Origin: Rhodovastum atsumiense
GTDB taxonomy: Bacteria > Pseudomonadota > Alphaproteobacteria > Acetobacterales > Acetobacteraceae
Assembly (NCBI RefSeq): GCF_937425535.1
Contig: NZ_OW485601.1
Coordinates: 4,137,501-4,201,500, forward strand
DNA length: 64,000 nt
Direction of reading: 5' to 3'
Shown one piece after another: positions 8,262-17,106 of the stretch (positions within the stretch are counted from its first letter, which is position 1; each line of letters begins with the position of its first letter). Both the position numbers and the translations under genes were made by a program. Under the pieces are notes generated by a model. It saw only the letters and a list, made by a program, of their open reading frames with translations, was not told the origin of the DNA and did not search any database.

Positions 8262-8750
8262 TCAGCGTGCCGCCACCATGGCCGGGGACGATGACGGGGA
8301 AGGGGAAGGGGAAGGGGAAGGGGAAGGGGAAGGAGATGACGCCGGGGCGATCGCGGCAAACAGCCGGGCCGCCGCCCTGGCCACCCGGAGTTGATATTGC
8401 GCGCTCAGCGCCGGCGTATGAGAATGATAATATCCAATTGCTTTAATAATATCGCCTTTGGCTTCATCAATGTATATTTTCATTATTGCTCCCGCGATTG
8501 CAATGTTGAAACATGGCTTTTCAACAAGGTTTTTATAAATTTCCTCGGGTTTCATGCCAATTTTCGCAGAAAACACTGGCACCCATAATGTATTTATCTG
8601 CATCACGCCGAGATCTTTGCTGTCGTTTTTGTTGACGCTTTCCATCCCGGGCTTTCCACCTTCAACGGCCTGGATCGCGGGCAGCACGCGCGGTGGCAGG
8701 CCGAAGGCGGTCGAAACCGTCAACATGCAGGCGAGGTAGGGAATCGACAT
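8262..8750 (-). CDS. Lytic transglycosylase (SLT/VirB1-like)
   Basis: A 162-residue exported muramidase of the SLT goose-lysozyme fold. After a signal peptide (MSIPYLACMLTVSTAFG) come AIQAVEGGKPG with the catalytic Glu, the invariant DLGVMQINTLWVPVF, and the terminal GYYHSHTP tyrosine motif. Enzymes of this type open peptidoglycan locally for assembly of secretion systems and pili, consistent with its place directly downstream of the prepilin peptidase (7-base gap). GGGAGATAGGCAGGCG precedes the ATG. The C-terminal 30 residues are an Ser-Pro tail encoded by a hexanucleotide repeat, outside the enzymatic domain and of unknown role. Confidence 0.85.
   Translation of the reverse strand: MSIPYLACMLTVSTAFGLPPRVLPAIQAVEGGKPGMESVNKNDSKDLGVMQINTLWVPVFSAKIGMKPEEIYKNLVEKPCFNIAIAGAIMKIYIDEAKGDIIKAIGYYHSHTPALSAQYQLRVARAAARLFAAIAPASSPSPSPSPSPSPSPSSSPAMVAAR
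8296..8331. repeat. Six tandem GGGGAA hexamers encoding a Ser-Pro tail
   Basis: Six exact copies of GGGGAA (TTCCCC on the coding strand) lie inside the 3' end of the lytic transglycosylase gene and encode alternating Ser and Pro. Gain or loss of units would change tail length but not reading frame. Confidence 0.85.
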
Positions 8751-8757
8751 CGCCTGC

Positions 8758-9603
8758 CTATCTCCCGATCAGCTGCATCAGCAGACAGATCCAGCCGGCC
8801 GCGCCGAGGAAAGTACCGAAGGGCACGTGCTCGAAACGCGCGGCGCGGCCGGTTGGCCACAGGACCGCCAGGGTGACGAGCGCTCCCAGGCTGGCCAGCA
8901 ACAGCATCGGTGCGAGCATCTGCCAGCCGAACCAGGCACCGAGCGCGGCCAGCAGCTTGAGGTCGCCCTCGCCCATGCCGTCGCGGTCGCGCAGCAACCG
9001 GTAGAGGCGCGACACCATCCACAGGACGCCATACCCGGCCACCGCCCCCAGCACCGCTTCCGGCAATGACACGAAGCGGCCGTGCAAATTGGCCAGCAGC
9101 CCAAGCCAGAGCAGCGGCAACACAATGACATCCGGCAACAGCCGCTGTTCAAGATCGATCACCGCCAGGGCCAGCAAGGCGGCCGTCAGCACCGAAGCCA
9201 GTGCCAGTGTGCCGGGCGATTGCGGCACAAGGGCCGCCAGCAGGCCGAAGCCCAGGCCGCACGCCAGTTCCACCATCGGATAGCGCGCGGAAATAGGGGC
9301 CCGGCAATGACCGCAGCGCCCGCGCAGCAGCAGGTAACTGAGCAGCGGGATATTCTGCCATGGCCGCACCGGCTGCGCGCAATGCGGACACTGTGACGGC
9401 GGCCAGAACAGCGTCAGGCGCCTGGCTGGCAGCGCCGCTTCCGTCGGTTCGGCCTCGTGCAGCGCGGTCAGCCATTGCTGTTCGAGCATCAGAGGCAGCC
9501 GGTGGATGACGACATTCAGGAAGCTGCCGACCGCAAGGCCAAGTCCGGCCAGTGCCGGCAGCAGGATCTGGAGGGGAATCGACGCGGCAGGCGACATGGG
9601 CAT
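8758..9603 (-). CDS. pilD: Prepilin peptidase / N-methyltransferase (PilD/GspO)
   Basis: A 281-residue polytopic aspartic protease. The N-terminal cytoplasmic loop has the two zinc CxxC motifs (QCPHCAQ and RCGHCRA). Catalytic aspartates are in AVIDLEQRLLPD and in the GxGD-like motif GMGEGDLKLLAALGAW. About seven membrane segments follow. It would cleave and methylate the class III signal peptides of the three pseudopilins encoded at the head of the same operon. The ATG at 9603 directly follows the stop of the di-heme protein gene (3-base spacing). Length and domain order are normal, although the loop between residues 40 and 70 is somewhat long. Confidence 0.92.
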   Translation of the reverse strand: MPMSPAASIPLQILLPALAGLGLAVGSFLNVVIHRLPLMLEQQWLTALHEAEPTEAALPARRLTLFWPPSQCPHCAQPVRPWQNIPLLSYLLLRGRCGHCRAPISARYPMVELACGLGFGLLAALVPQSPGTLALASVLTAALLALAVIDLEQRLLPDVIVLPLLWLGLLANLHGRFVSLPEAVLGAVAGYGVLWMVSRLYRLLRDRDGMGEGDLKLLAALGAWFGWQMLAPMLLLASLGALVTLAVLWPTGRAARFEHVPFGTFLGAAGWICLLMQLIGR

Positions 9604-9605
9604 GC

Positions 9606-11081
9606 TCAGAGCGAATTGAGGAAACGAATGAGTGCCGCACGATCCACGGCGGTCAGGGCCCGAAAGGCCTGGCTGGCACCCGCGGCCTCTCCGCCGTGCC
9701 AGAGGATCGCCTCCTCGAGGCCGCGCGCACGACCGTCATGCAGGAAGAACGTGTGGCCATTGACGCGCTGGCGCAGGCCGATCCCCCACAACGGTGCGGT
9801 TCGCCACTCCTGCCCCGAGGCAGCGAAGCTGGGACGGTGATCGGCCAGACCCTCGCCCATGTCGTGCAGCAGCAAATCGGTGTAGGGATGAATTCGCTGG
9901 TTGCGCAGCCGCCGCAACGGATGGTCATCCCCGGTGAGAATGTCGGTGCGATGGCAGGCAATGCAGCCAATCCCCCGGAACAGGGCTTCCCCCTGCAGCA
10001 CCTGCGGATCATCGATGCCGGCACGGCCCGGCACACCCAGCAACTGCACGTACGTGGCGACATCCTCGATCGCCTGATCACGAAACTCCGGCTGGCCCGC
10101 GGGTCCCGAGGGCGGCGTGGCGCGGCAGGCATCGATGGTGGCCATGCAGGCCTCGGCGGGATGGATGCGGCTGGTCACGCCCATGTCGTTGACCGCGGCG
10201 CCGGCGCTCTGGTTGAGCACCGAACTTTCCTCGGCCTTCCAGCCGAAACGGCCGATGCGCATCCGCCGCTGCGCCGGGTCCCAGACGATATTCGGATGGC
10301 CGCGCACGGCCCCGCCCGACTGGGCATTCTCCTGCGTCCAGCGCCGCAAGGTGATGTCCGGGACCGCCTCCAGCAGGCCGAGCCCGAACACGCCGGGCGG
10401 GACGCGCAGCGACAGCATGGTCTCCGCTCCGATCTCGCCGTAGCCAGGTTCCGTCAGCCGGATCTGCGGCCGACGCAGGCTGAAGGGCTGGCCGTCCGGA
10501 TAACGGTCCGGCAGCTCGATCCAGCTTATGTCGACGCGTCCGGCCGGAGCCATGCCGGGCACGGCCCGGTCGGCGAACTGACCGCCATAGACCGGGTGGG
10601 GTCTCGGGCCACCATGCGCGTCCTGCCCGGGGACGCTGATCCGCACCAGTGCGTTGCCCGGTTGCGAGGGATCCGATGGGCCGTCGCGGAAATGGCAGGA
10701 TTCGCAGGAAACGTTGTTGTACAGCGGCCCGAGCCCATACCCCTCGACACCGTGGGAGGCGGGGTCGGCCGGCTTGAAGCGGCGGGCGAAATCGCCGTCG
10801 CCGTTATTGAAGGCCGCTTCCAACTGCCAGGGCAGGTTCGGGGCCGGTTGCGAGTAGCTGCGGGTGCCGAAGCGGAAATGCGTCAGGTCGCCGGCCAACA
10901 GGGCACGCGGGTCCGCTCCGCGCAGTGGCGCCATTTCCTCGGGCCTGTTCCCGTAGGCCGGAACAAACCGGCTGGAGACGAAATGGTAGCCAAGCACCAG
11001 CACCGAAACGCCACACAGGCCCGCCAGCAGGCGGCGGCGGAGGCGACCAGGAGGGCGCGTGGCGAAGACAGAGCGTGGCAT
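9606..11081 (-). CDS. Di-heme c-type cytochrome of the DUF1111 (thiol oxidoreductase-like) family
   Basis: A 491-residue protein with an N-terminal membrane anchor or uncleaved signal (LLAGLCGVSVLVLGYHFV) and two heme-binding CxxCH motifs, CESCH and CIACH, about 260 residues apart. The region ALFRGIGCIACH with RIHPYTDLLLHDMG downstream is typical of DUF1111, distant relatives of di-heme cytochrome c peroxidase. Such proteins act in the periplasm as redox enzymes, with substrate unknown. The gene sits inside the secretion operon between the lipoprotein and prepilin peptidase genes, not in a respiratory cluster. ACGGAGATCTGAGAA precedes the ATG. The two conserved motifs make the family call firm but not the reaction. 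Confidence 0.85.
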   Translation of the reverse strand: MPRSVFATRPPGRLRRRLLAGLCGVSVLVLGYHFVSSRFVPAYGNRPEEMAPLRGADPRALLAGDLTHFRFGTRSYSQPAPNLPWQLEAAFNNGDGDFARRFKPADPASHGVEGYGLGPLYNNVSCESCHFRDGPSDPSQPGNALVRISVPGQDAHGGPRPHPVYGGQFADRAVPGMAPAGRVDISWIELPDRYPDGQPFSLRRPQIRLTEPGYGEIGAETMLSLRVPPGVFGLGLLEAVPDITLRRWTQENAQSGGAVRGHPNIVWDPAQRRMRIGRFGWKAEESSVLNQSAGAAVNDMGVTSRIHPAEACMATIDACRATPPSGPAGQPEFRDQAIEDVATYVQLLGVPGRAGIDDPQVLQGEALFRGIGCIACHRTDILTGDDHPLRRLRNQRIHPYTDLLLHDMGEGLADHRPSFAASGQEWRTAPLWGIGLRQRVNGHTFFLHDGRARGLEEAILWHGGEAAGASQAFRALTAVDRAALIRFLNSL

Positions 11082-11084
11082 TTC

Positions 11085-11171
11085 TCAGATCTCCGTCCGG
11101 TTCGACGGCAACGTGAAGGTCGGACATGGCGGGTCGATCGCCGGCAGCGGTCCGGCGGGAAGATGCTTCAT
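11085..11171 (-). CDS. Possible 28-residue coupled small protein
   Basis: An ATG at 11171 overlaps the stop codon of the lipoprotein gene in the form ATGA, and the frame stays open for 28 codons, ending four bases before the DUF1111 start. The peptide starts MKHLPAGPLPAIDPP and has one Cys. It could be a real small protein or merely a translational bridge between the flanking genes. Other overlaps in this operon are of the same ATGA type. Confidence 0.3.
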   Translation of the reverse strand: MKHLPAGPLPAIDPPCPTFTLPSNRTEI

Positions 11172-11404
11172 GGCGGCTGCCTCGCGTCCACCAGGGGAAA
11201 GCGCAGGTCATAGCCGCGCCGCTCCGGCAGGTCGGTGCGGCCGTCCTGGTCGGTGAAGACGAACAACGTCATTTCACCGGCCCTGGTGGAACTGACCACG
11301 CCGGGAATGGGCGTGGCACTTGTGGAGGGAACCAGCGTGCAGCCGCCCGCCGCCAGCCCCAGCAGCAGCAGAGCGGCGACCGGCCGCAGCGACAGGCCGG
11401 TCAT
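11168..11404 (-). CDS. Small lipoprotein following the secretin gene
   Basis: A 78-residue protein with a type II signal peptide: hydrophobic core ALLLLGLAAGG then the lipidated Cys at residue 22 (LAAGGC). The mature part is about 57 residues, ending in Asp/Arg-rich sequence. Its ATG overlaps the secretin stop (ATGA). Because it is encoded immediately after the secretin, a pilotin-like role in secretin targeting is possible, but no pilotin family motif is visible, so this rests on position alone. Confidence 0.6.
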   Translation of the reverse strand: MTGLSLRPVAALLLLGLAAGGCTLVPSTSATPIPGVVSSTRAGEMTLFVFTDQDGRTDLPERRGYDLRFPLVDARQPP

Positions 11405-13545
11405 TGCAGGCCCGTCCTGGACGAAGGCTGGGGGATTCGGGCTCCGCCACCGGTCAGCGCGGCGATGACCTCGCCGAACGGCCGGTCCGACAGGAAATAG
11501 CCCGTGGTACTGGCAAGCGGCCCGTTGCCGGAGGCCAGCGTCGGCCGTTCGAAGCTGACGGCCTGCCAGCGTCCCAGCAATTGGCGCGGATCAAGCTCTG
11601 CCGGGGTGCCGGCGAGGTTGCGTATCGTCGCCACGGTGGCATAGAGCCCGCCCTGCCGCCAGGCGGCGCGTGGCACGATCTGCAGTGTTGCCGCGGCAAG
11701 AAGCTGCACGGTCGGCTCGGCAGGCAGCGGCATGAACGAGAGCTGCAGGTTCTCGGGCCTGAGCCCGGAATCGGCCAGGCGGGTGGCCCGCGCCAGCGCG
11801 ATCAGTGCCTCGGGGGCGGCCTTCTGGCCATAGGTTTTGGAAGCCGCGAACCCGTCGGTGGGCAGCATCGAATTGCCCGAATTGGCTGCGACGCGATCCT
11901 GCGAAGTGGTTTCCGCCTCGGCCGGGGTGAAGAAGATATGCGGCGTGATGAGGACGACGATTTCCTTGCGGCTGTCCTCGTTGTCGATCCGCTTGAAGAA
12001 GAAGCCGAGCAGCGGTACGTCGGCCAGGATCGGCACCCGGTCCTGGTTGCGTGTGGTCTGGCGGCGGATCAGTCCGCCCATGGCCACCGACAACCCATCC
12101 CGGGCGGTGACCACACCCTGGATGTTGGAGGTGCTGACGGTGTCGATCGCCAGCTCCTGGATGTTGCCGGCAGTGTCGGTGACCGGCAAGGATCCGGCAC
12201 CGATGTTGACGGTGGAATCGTCGTGCTGCACCAGCAGCGTCACGGTACGGTCGCTGTTGATGCGCGGCACGATGCGCAGCGTGGTGCCGATGTCGCGTTG
12301 CTCGGTCTGGGCCGTGAAGTACGTGGTCGTGGCGCCGGTCGTCCCGACCGTGGTGGTCTGGCTGAAGCCGGTGACGATCACCCGCTCCTCGCCGATGAAC
12401 AACTGCGCGGGGGTGGAATTGGTTGCCATGATCATCGGGGTGGCGAGGATATGCACCCGGTTCTGGCTTTCCAGGATCTGCAGGTTTGCCGTCAGTTGCT
12501 TGCTGACGACCTGAAACAGCAGCGTGCCCGTCGTCGTGCCCGTCGAGTTTCCCAGCCCCAGCACGCTCGAACCACCGGCCACCGTCATGTCGAACACCGA
12601 ATTGAAGCCCTTGCCGATGCTCAGCTCCAGCACCTTCATCTCCAGCAGGACCTGCGGCGTCGGACGGTCGCTTTCGGCCACCACGCGGGCGATCTGATCG
12701 ATGGCTTCCTCGTCGCTGCTGCGGACGTAGAGAATGTTGTGCAGGCGGTTGACGGTGACATAGACGCTCGGGTCCTGATTGCGCACGCTGGCCAGGGCGG
12801 TCTCCGAGACCTTCGGCATGGCCTCTGCCCCCTCGCCGAGTGACATCTCCTGCAGCAGCCGGATCTGCTCGGGCGTCAGATTGCCATTGCCGCTGCGTTG
12901 ACCGGCGAGGTTGGCCAGGTTGTCCTGTCCGCTCTGGCCGCCACCGCCGGCGCTTCCCTGCACGGCGGTGGCTGTCGATGTGCTGCCGGTCCCGCCGCTG
13001 AAGGCGACGCTGCTGCCGCTGCGCCCGCCGCTGCGGCCGATGGCGCGCTGGAATTCCTGCAGCGCGTCATCCTGGCCGATCGTCAGTTTCACGCGGTCGC
13101 CGAACAGCGCCTTGATCGCACGCGCGGTGTCGATGACATTCTGGTGCCGCAAGGTGAAGGTGCGCGTGTAGTTTTCGCGAAAGACAATCAGATTGTCCTG
13201 ATACTCGCGCGCTGTCATCAGCGTGTACACGCCGGTGGCACGATTGCGGTTGAACCAGAGACCGGCGACCCGCGACATCGATTCGATCGCCTGGCGCACC
13301 GAGGCCCGGCGGAGATAGAGCGAGATCACCCGTTGTCCGGCCGCCTCGGTGGCAACGATGTTGATCCCGCTTTGCGCGGCGATGACCCGGACCGCATCGA
13401 GGATCCTGGCTTCCTTGAATTCCAGCGTATCGAAGACATGGCCCTCGGCAGGGCCGACCGATGGCGCCGCCGCCGGCAGCGGGACGGATATCAGGCTCAG
13501 CCCGATGGCGAGGATGCCGGCGCGCAGGAAGGAGAGGAATGACAT
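11401..13545 (-). CDS. gspD: Secretin (GspD/PilQ family outer-membrane channel)
   Basis: A 714-residue protein with a Sec signal (FLRAGILAIGLSLISVPLPAAA). An STN/N0-type domain at about 35-110 (FKEARILDAVRVIAAQSG) and an N-type domain at about 130-310 follow, split by a Gly/Ser-rich linker around 180-225. The secretin core runs from about 320 to 560 and ends in VPILADVPLLGFFFK and EIVVLITPHIF, the family signature. The C-terminal 150 residues after the barrel are longer than usual and of unknown function. GTGATG at the start leaves two choices; ATG at 13545 is preferred. It follows the PilP-like gene closely. It would form the outer-membrane pore of the pilus/secretion machine. Confidence 0.93.
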   Translation of the reverse strand: MSFLSFLRAGILAIGLSLISVPLPAAAPSVGPAEGHVFDTLEFKEARILDAVRVIAAQSGINIVATEAAGQRVISLYLRRASVRQAIESMSRVAGLWFNRNRATGVYTLMTAREYQDNLIVFRENYTRTFTLRHQNVIDTARAIKALFGDRVKLTIGQDDALQEFQRAIGRSGGRSGSSVAFSGGTGSTSTATAVQGSAGGGGQSGQDNLANLAGQRSGNGNLTPEQIRLLQEMSLGEGAEAMPKVSETALASVRNQDPSVYVTVNRLHNILYVRSSDEEAIDQIARVVAESDRPTPQVLLEMKVLELSIGKGFNSVFDMTVAGGSSVLGLGNSTGTTTGTLLFQVVSKQLTANLQILESQNRVHILATPMIMATNSTPAQLFIGEERVIVTGFSQTTTVGTTGATTTYFTAQTEQRDIGTTLRIVPRINSDRTVTLLVQHDDSTVNIGAGSLPVTDTAGNIQELAIDTVSTSNIQGVVTARDGLSVAMGGLIRRQTTRNQDRVPILADVPLLGFFFKRIDNEDSRKEIVVLITPHIFFTPAEAETTSQDRVAANSGNSMLPTDGFAASKTYGQKAAPEALIALARATRLADSGLRPENLQLSFMPLPAEPTVQLLAAATLQIVPRAAWRQGGLYATVATIRNLAGTPAELDPRQLLGRWQAVSFERPTLASGNGPLASTTGYFLSDRPFGEVIAALTGGGARIPQPSSRTGLQ

Positions 13546-13555
13546 CACGGACGAT

Positions 13556-14128
13556 TCAACGGATGATGATCAACTGACCAAGAGAGCCCACCTCGACGAT
13601 CAGGCTCAGTTCGGTGATCTCGCGTACCTTGAGCACCGTCTCGTTGCTGCCACCAGGCAGGCCGATGATATCGCCGATTTGCACCAGATAGACGCCGACC
13701 TTCTCCACTTCGAGCAGCGCCACGATCCCGCCTTTCGATTTTCCCTGTACCAGACCACGCAATTTCAGCTTCGGCAGGCGCATCGCGCCGGGATTGGGAC
13801 GGAAATCTGCATTGCCGGTCAGGGCGCTCTTGCCGGACAGCCCAAGCACCCGCGCCGAGGGCGCGAAGGGATTGCGCAGCGGGCCCGGCGCTCCCGCCGC
13901 TTCTTCGGGACGTTCCTCCGCCGGGGCGGGGTCGGCGGGAAGGGGCGGCACTGCCTGTCCGGGCGGTGGCGCTGCGGTGGCCGTGGCCTGCAGGACCACG
14001 AGCAGCAGCATCGTGGCCGACAGGCAACGCGACCGGCCGCGACGACGGCCGGCACCGGCCAGGCAGACGCGGGGCAGGGCACCATCCGGCATGGAAGGAC
14101 TCAGCTTCATTGGCACAATATCCCGCAT
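13556..14128 (-). CDS. GspC/PilP-like periplasmic connector
   Basis: A 190-residue protein with one N-terminal membrane segment (SATMLLLVVLQATATAA), a Pro/Ala-rich linker and a C-terminal homology-region-like domain. That domain reads LKLRGLVQG, IVALLEVEKVGVYLVQIGDIIG and ITELSLIVEVG, the pattern of GspC/PilP domains that contact the secretin N0 domain. It lies directly upstream of the secretin gene, as pilP lies before pilQ. The start is uncertain: ATG codons at 14128 and 14110 are both possible and neither has a strong ribosome binding site. A 103-base gap separates it from the GspF gene. Confidence 0.75.
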   Translation of the reverse strand: MRDIVPMKLSPSMPDGALPRVCLAGAGRRRGRSRCLSATMLLLVVLQATATAAPPPGQAVPPLPADPAPAEERPEEAAGAPGPLRNPFAPSARVLGLSGKSALTGNADFRPNPGAMRLPKLKLRGLVQGKSKGGIVALLEVEKVGVYLVQIGDIIGLPGGSNETVLKVREITELSLIVEVGSLGQLIIIR

Positions 14129-14231
14129 CGCTGCGCCAGCCGTTGCTGCACGTGCGAGCGGAACGGGTGTCTTCCACGGGGCGCTGGCTCAATTCTGGGG
14201 AAGCAAGGAATTTGATCGATGGACGTCGCAT

Positions 14232-15485
14232 TCAGATGTTTCCTGCCCCACCCGTGGCGGCCCGCAGGATCGCCTGATAGATCGCGAAATAAATCAGGCC
14301 GACCATGCCGCCCACCACCAGGATCATCGCCGGTTCAAGCCAGGTGATCATCAGCTTGACGCGGGCGGTCAACTGGCGGTCATAGTAACGTCCCGCCTGC
14401 GCCAGCACCTCGCTCAGTTCACCGGAGCGCTCGCCGACCCCCACCATCTGGCAGATCAAAGGCGGGATGTTCGCCTGTCGCACGCTGCTGGTCAGCGGCC
14501 GTCCGCGCACGATTTCCTCGCGCATTTTGCGGAACGACCGGGCCAGGGACGCATTGTCGGTGACCCGCGCCACCACCTCCAGCCCCTCCAGCATGGTCAG
14601 GCCGCTGGCCAGCAGCATCGCCAGCGTCTGGCTGAACCGGGCCATGGCGGCGGTGCGCAGGGCGTAGCCGACCAGCGGCAGGCGCAGCAGCACGACATCG
14701 ATCACGAACTTGCCGCGGGCGGTGGTGTAGGCGGCCAGGATCAGGAACAGGCCGAGGCCGAGCCCGCCCGCCAGATAGAGGCCATACACCTCCAGCCAGT
14801 CCGACAAGGCGATGAACCTGCCGAGCAGGAACGGCATGGCCTGCCGCCGGCCGGCAAAGAACTTGGCATAGGCCGGCACCACGAAGCGCAGCAGCGCCCA
14901 CATGAGCAGCACCGCCGAGAGCATGACGATCGAGGGATACAGCGTTGCGCTGAACAGGTTGCGCTTCATCTCCAGGCTGCGCTCAAGGCTGTCGGCCAGA
15001 CGCTCCAGCACCAGCGCCAGGTCGCCGCTGGCCTCTCCCGCCGCCACCAGCGCGGCGGCCAGGGGCGGGAACAACCGCCCCTCCCGCTGCATCGCCTGGG
15101 ACAGGCTGGCCCCGCTGTGGATCGCCTCCACCATCCGCAACGAGGCCCGCTCCAGCGCGAGCTTGCCGCAGAGCGGGGCCGTGGATTTCAACGCATCCAC
15201 CACGGTGCTGCCGGAGGAAACCATCAGGGCCAGTTGGTAGAAGAAGAAGATCTGGTCGCCGCTGCGCACCGGCAGGCGGCGCAGCAGCCGTGCCGGCAGC
15301 AGCTCACGCGCCACCTGCCACGCCATCCCCCGCAGGCCGCGCGGCGCGCCGCCTTCGTGCAGGCGCACCACCCGCAACGAGCGCCGGCGCAGTTCCATGC
15401 CGGCGGCGCGCAGTGAATCCGCTTCCAGCACGCCGCTGTGCTCGCGTCCGCCACGGTCCAGGGCCAGATAGGAGAAGCTCGGCAT
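14232..15485 (-). CDS. gspF: Inner-membrane platform protein (GspF/PilC)
   Basis: A 417-residue protein with two repeated GspF domains (about 75-195 and 280-400) and three main membrane segments. Motifs include LALMVSSGSTVVDAL and TLAMLLASGLTMLEGLEVV, the repeated platform signature, and GERSGELSEVLAQAGRYYD. It anchors the assembly ATPases at the inner membrane. The ATG at 15485 follows the ATPase stop by 16 bases with GGCGGAGCGCAGG upstream. Length matches PilC/GspF. Confidence 0.93.
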   Translation of the reverse strand: MPSFSYLALDRGGREHSGVLEADSLRAAGMELRRRSLRVVRLHEGGAPRGLRGMAWQVARELLPARLLRRLPVRSGDQIFFFYQLALMVSSGSTVVDALKSTAPLCGKLALERASLRMVEAIHSGASLSQAMQREGRLFPPLAAALVAAGEASGDLALVLERLADSLERSLEMKRNLFSATLYPSIVMLSAVLLMWALLRFVVPAYAKFFAGRRQAMPFLLGRFIALSDWLEVYGLYLAGGLGLGLFLILAAYTTARGKFVIDVVLLRLPLVGYALRTAAMARFSQTLAMLLASGLTMLEGLEVVARVTDNASLARSFRKMREEIVRGRPLTSSVRQANIPPLICQMVGVGERSGELSEVLAQAGRYYDRQLTARVKLMITWLEPAMILVVGGMVGLIYFAIYQAILRAATGGAGNI

Positions 15486-15501
15486 GTGTCCTGCGCTCCG
15501 C

Positions 15502-17106
15502 CTAGGGATCGATGGCCAGCGCGGCCACTTCGTCGAGCGAGGTGATGCCTTCCAGCACCTTGCGGCGGGCATCCTCGGCCAGCGGCATGGCGCCGCTGGC
15601 CGCCCGGATCGCGTGTTCGTCGGCGCCCCCGGCAATCTGGCGGGCCAGCGCGGCGTCGAGGCTGACCGCGCCATACAGGCCGATCCGCCCGGCATAGCCG
15701 CTGCCCAGGCAATGGGGACATCCCACCGCCTCGTGCAGTTCGAGCCCCTCGGCGGGGCGACGCAATCGGTCCGCTTCCGCCGCTGTGGCCGGCCGTCGCC
15801 GCCGGCAATGCGGGCACAGGCGCCGCACCAGGCGCTGCGCCACCACCCCCACCACCGTGGCGGCGACCAGATGCCGGTCGCAGCCGATGTCCACCAGCCG
15901 GGTCAGCGCCGCCGCGGCATCGTTGGTGTGCAGTGTCGCCAACACCAGATGGCCGGTCAGGCCGGCCTTGAGGGCGATGTCGGCGGTCTCGCCATCACGG
16001 ATCTCGCCGACCAGGATGATGTCCGGGTCGTGCCGCAGGAAGGACCGCAGCGCCTGCGCGAAACTGACTTTCGCTCCGACCTCCACCTGGGTCAGACCGT
16101 CGATCACCTGCTCCACCGGGTCCTCGACGGTGAGGATGTTGCTGGTCTCGTGGTCGAGCGCGCGCAGCGCCGCATAGAGCGTCGTGGTCTTGCCGCTGCC
16201 GGTCGGGCCGGTGATCAGCACGAGCCCGTGCGGACGCGCCAGCATGCCGCGGAAGCCGGCCAGGAGGGCCGGCGGCATCTGCAGGTCCTCGAGGCGGAAC
16301 TCGCCGGTCTGCTGGCCGAGCAGGCGCATCGTCACCCGCTCGCCCCAGCGGGTGGACACAGTGGCGACACGCACGTCGAACTCGCCGCTGGCCTGACCGC
16401 CCAGGCGGAAGCTGAAGCTGCCGTCCTGCGGCGCGCGGTGCTCGGCGATATCGAGCTGCGCCAGCGCCTTGATGCGGTTCAGCAACCCGATGCCCTCGGC
16501 GGTGGTCAGCGGGCGGCGGAAGCGCTGCAGGCGGCCATCGACCCGCAGCCGCACCTGCATGTCCTCGCGCCGTGGCTCCAGGTGGATATCGGAGGCGCGG
16601 CGCAGCCAGGCTTCCTGGAACAGCTCCTCCATCAGCGCCACCGGATTGGCGGCCGGCTCGGCCCCCGGCTCGTTGCCGCGGCGCAGGCCGCGCAGCAGCA
16701 GGATGCGCAGCGTGTCGGGATCGGCGAAAGCCTCCGTGAAATGCTCCTCGCTCACCCGGCGCAACGCTTCGCGCGCCGCCTCGTCATCGGGATCGGACAG
16801 CACCAGCACCAGCCCCCCCTGCGGCGGGCGCGAGGGCAGGAACAGGCGGCTGCGCACCAGGTTCGCCGGCAGCCGGCCGAGCAGCAGCAGGTCGGGATGG
16901 ATCTGCTGGTCGGAGAGGAACGGGATCTGCCGGGCGCGCGCCAGGGCGTGGTACAGCGCGGTGATCGGCAGGCGGCATGACTGCATGACCATGTCGAGCA
17001 GCCGCACCCGCTCGCGACGGGCGCGCAGGCGCAGGGACGGCAGCAGGTCCGGGTCGATCAGCCCGGCGCCCAGCGCCGCCTCGATCAGGGTTTCCTCGGC
17101 GATCAC
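15502..17106 (-). CDS. gspE: Assembly ATPase (GspE/PilB)
   Basis: A 534-residue hexameric ATPase. The N-terminal GspE_N domain (about 1-140) is followed by the catalytic domain with Walker A GPTGSGKTTT, Asp box ILTVEDPVEQ, Walker B DPDIILVGEIRD, and His box LVLATLHTNDA. A zinc site is formed by CPHCRRRRP and later CPHCLGSG. It energises pseudopilin extension. The start is a GTG at 17106 overlapping the PilT-like stop as GTGA; a longer upstream frame is just overlap with that gene. Confidence 0.92.
   Translation of the reverse strand: MIAEETLIEAALGAGLIDPDLLPSLRLRARRERVRLLDMVMQSCRLPITALYHALARARQIPFLSDQQIHPDLLLLGRLPANLVRSRLFLPSRPPQGGLVLVLSDPDDEAAREALRRVSEEHFTEAFADPDTLRILLLRGLRRGNEPGAEPAANPVALMEELFQEAWLRRASDIHLEPRREDMQVRLRVDGRLQRFRRPLTTAEGIGLLNRIKALAQLDIAEHRAPQDGSFSFRLGGQASGEFDVRVATVSTRWGERVTMRLLGQQTGEFRLEDLQMPPALLAGFRGMLARPHGLVLITGPTGSGKTTTLYAALRALDHETSNILTVEDPVEQVIDGLTQVEVGAKVSFAQALRSFLRHDPDIILVGEIRDGETADIALKAGLTGHLVLATLHTNDAAAALTRLVDIGCDRHLVAATVVGVVAQRLVRRLCPHCRRRRPATAAEADRLRRPAEGLELHEAVGCPHCLGSGYAGRIGLYGAVSLDAALARQIAGGADEHAIRAASGAMPLAEDARRKVLEGITSLDEVAALAIDP

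Noticed and set aside
8290-8335. Possible CRISPR or phase-variable repeat
   Set aside because: The units are 6 bases with no spacers, and their length is a multiple of three, so neither CRISPR nor frame switching applies.
9552-11213. A 553-codon plus-strand frame
   Set aside because: It is the shadow of the DUF1111 cytochrome and prepilin peptidase genes; its composition is Arg/Gly/His-rich with no motif.
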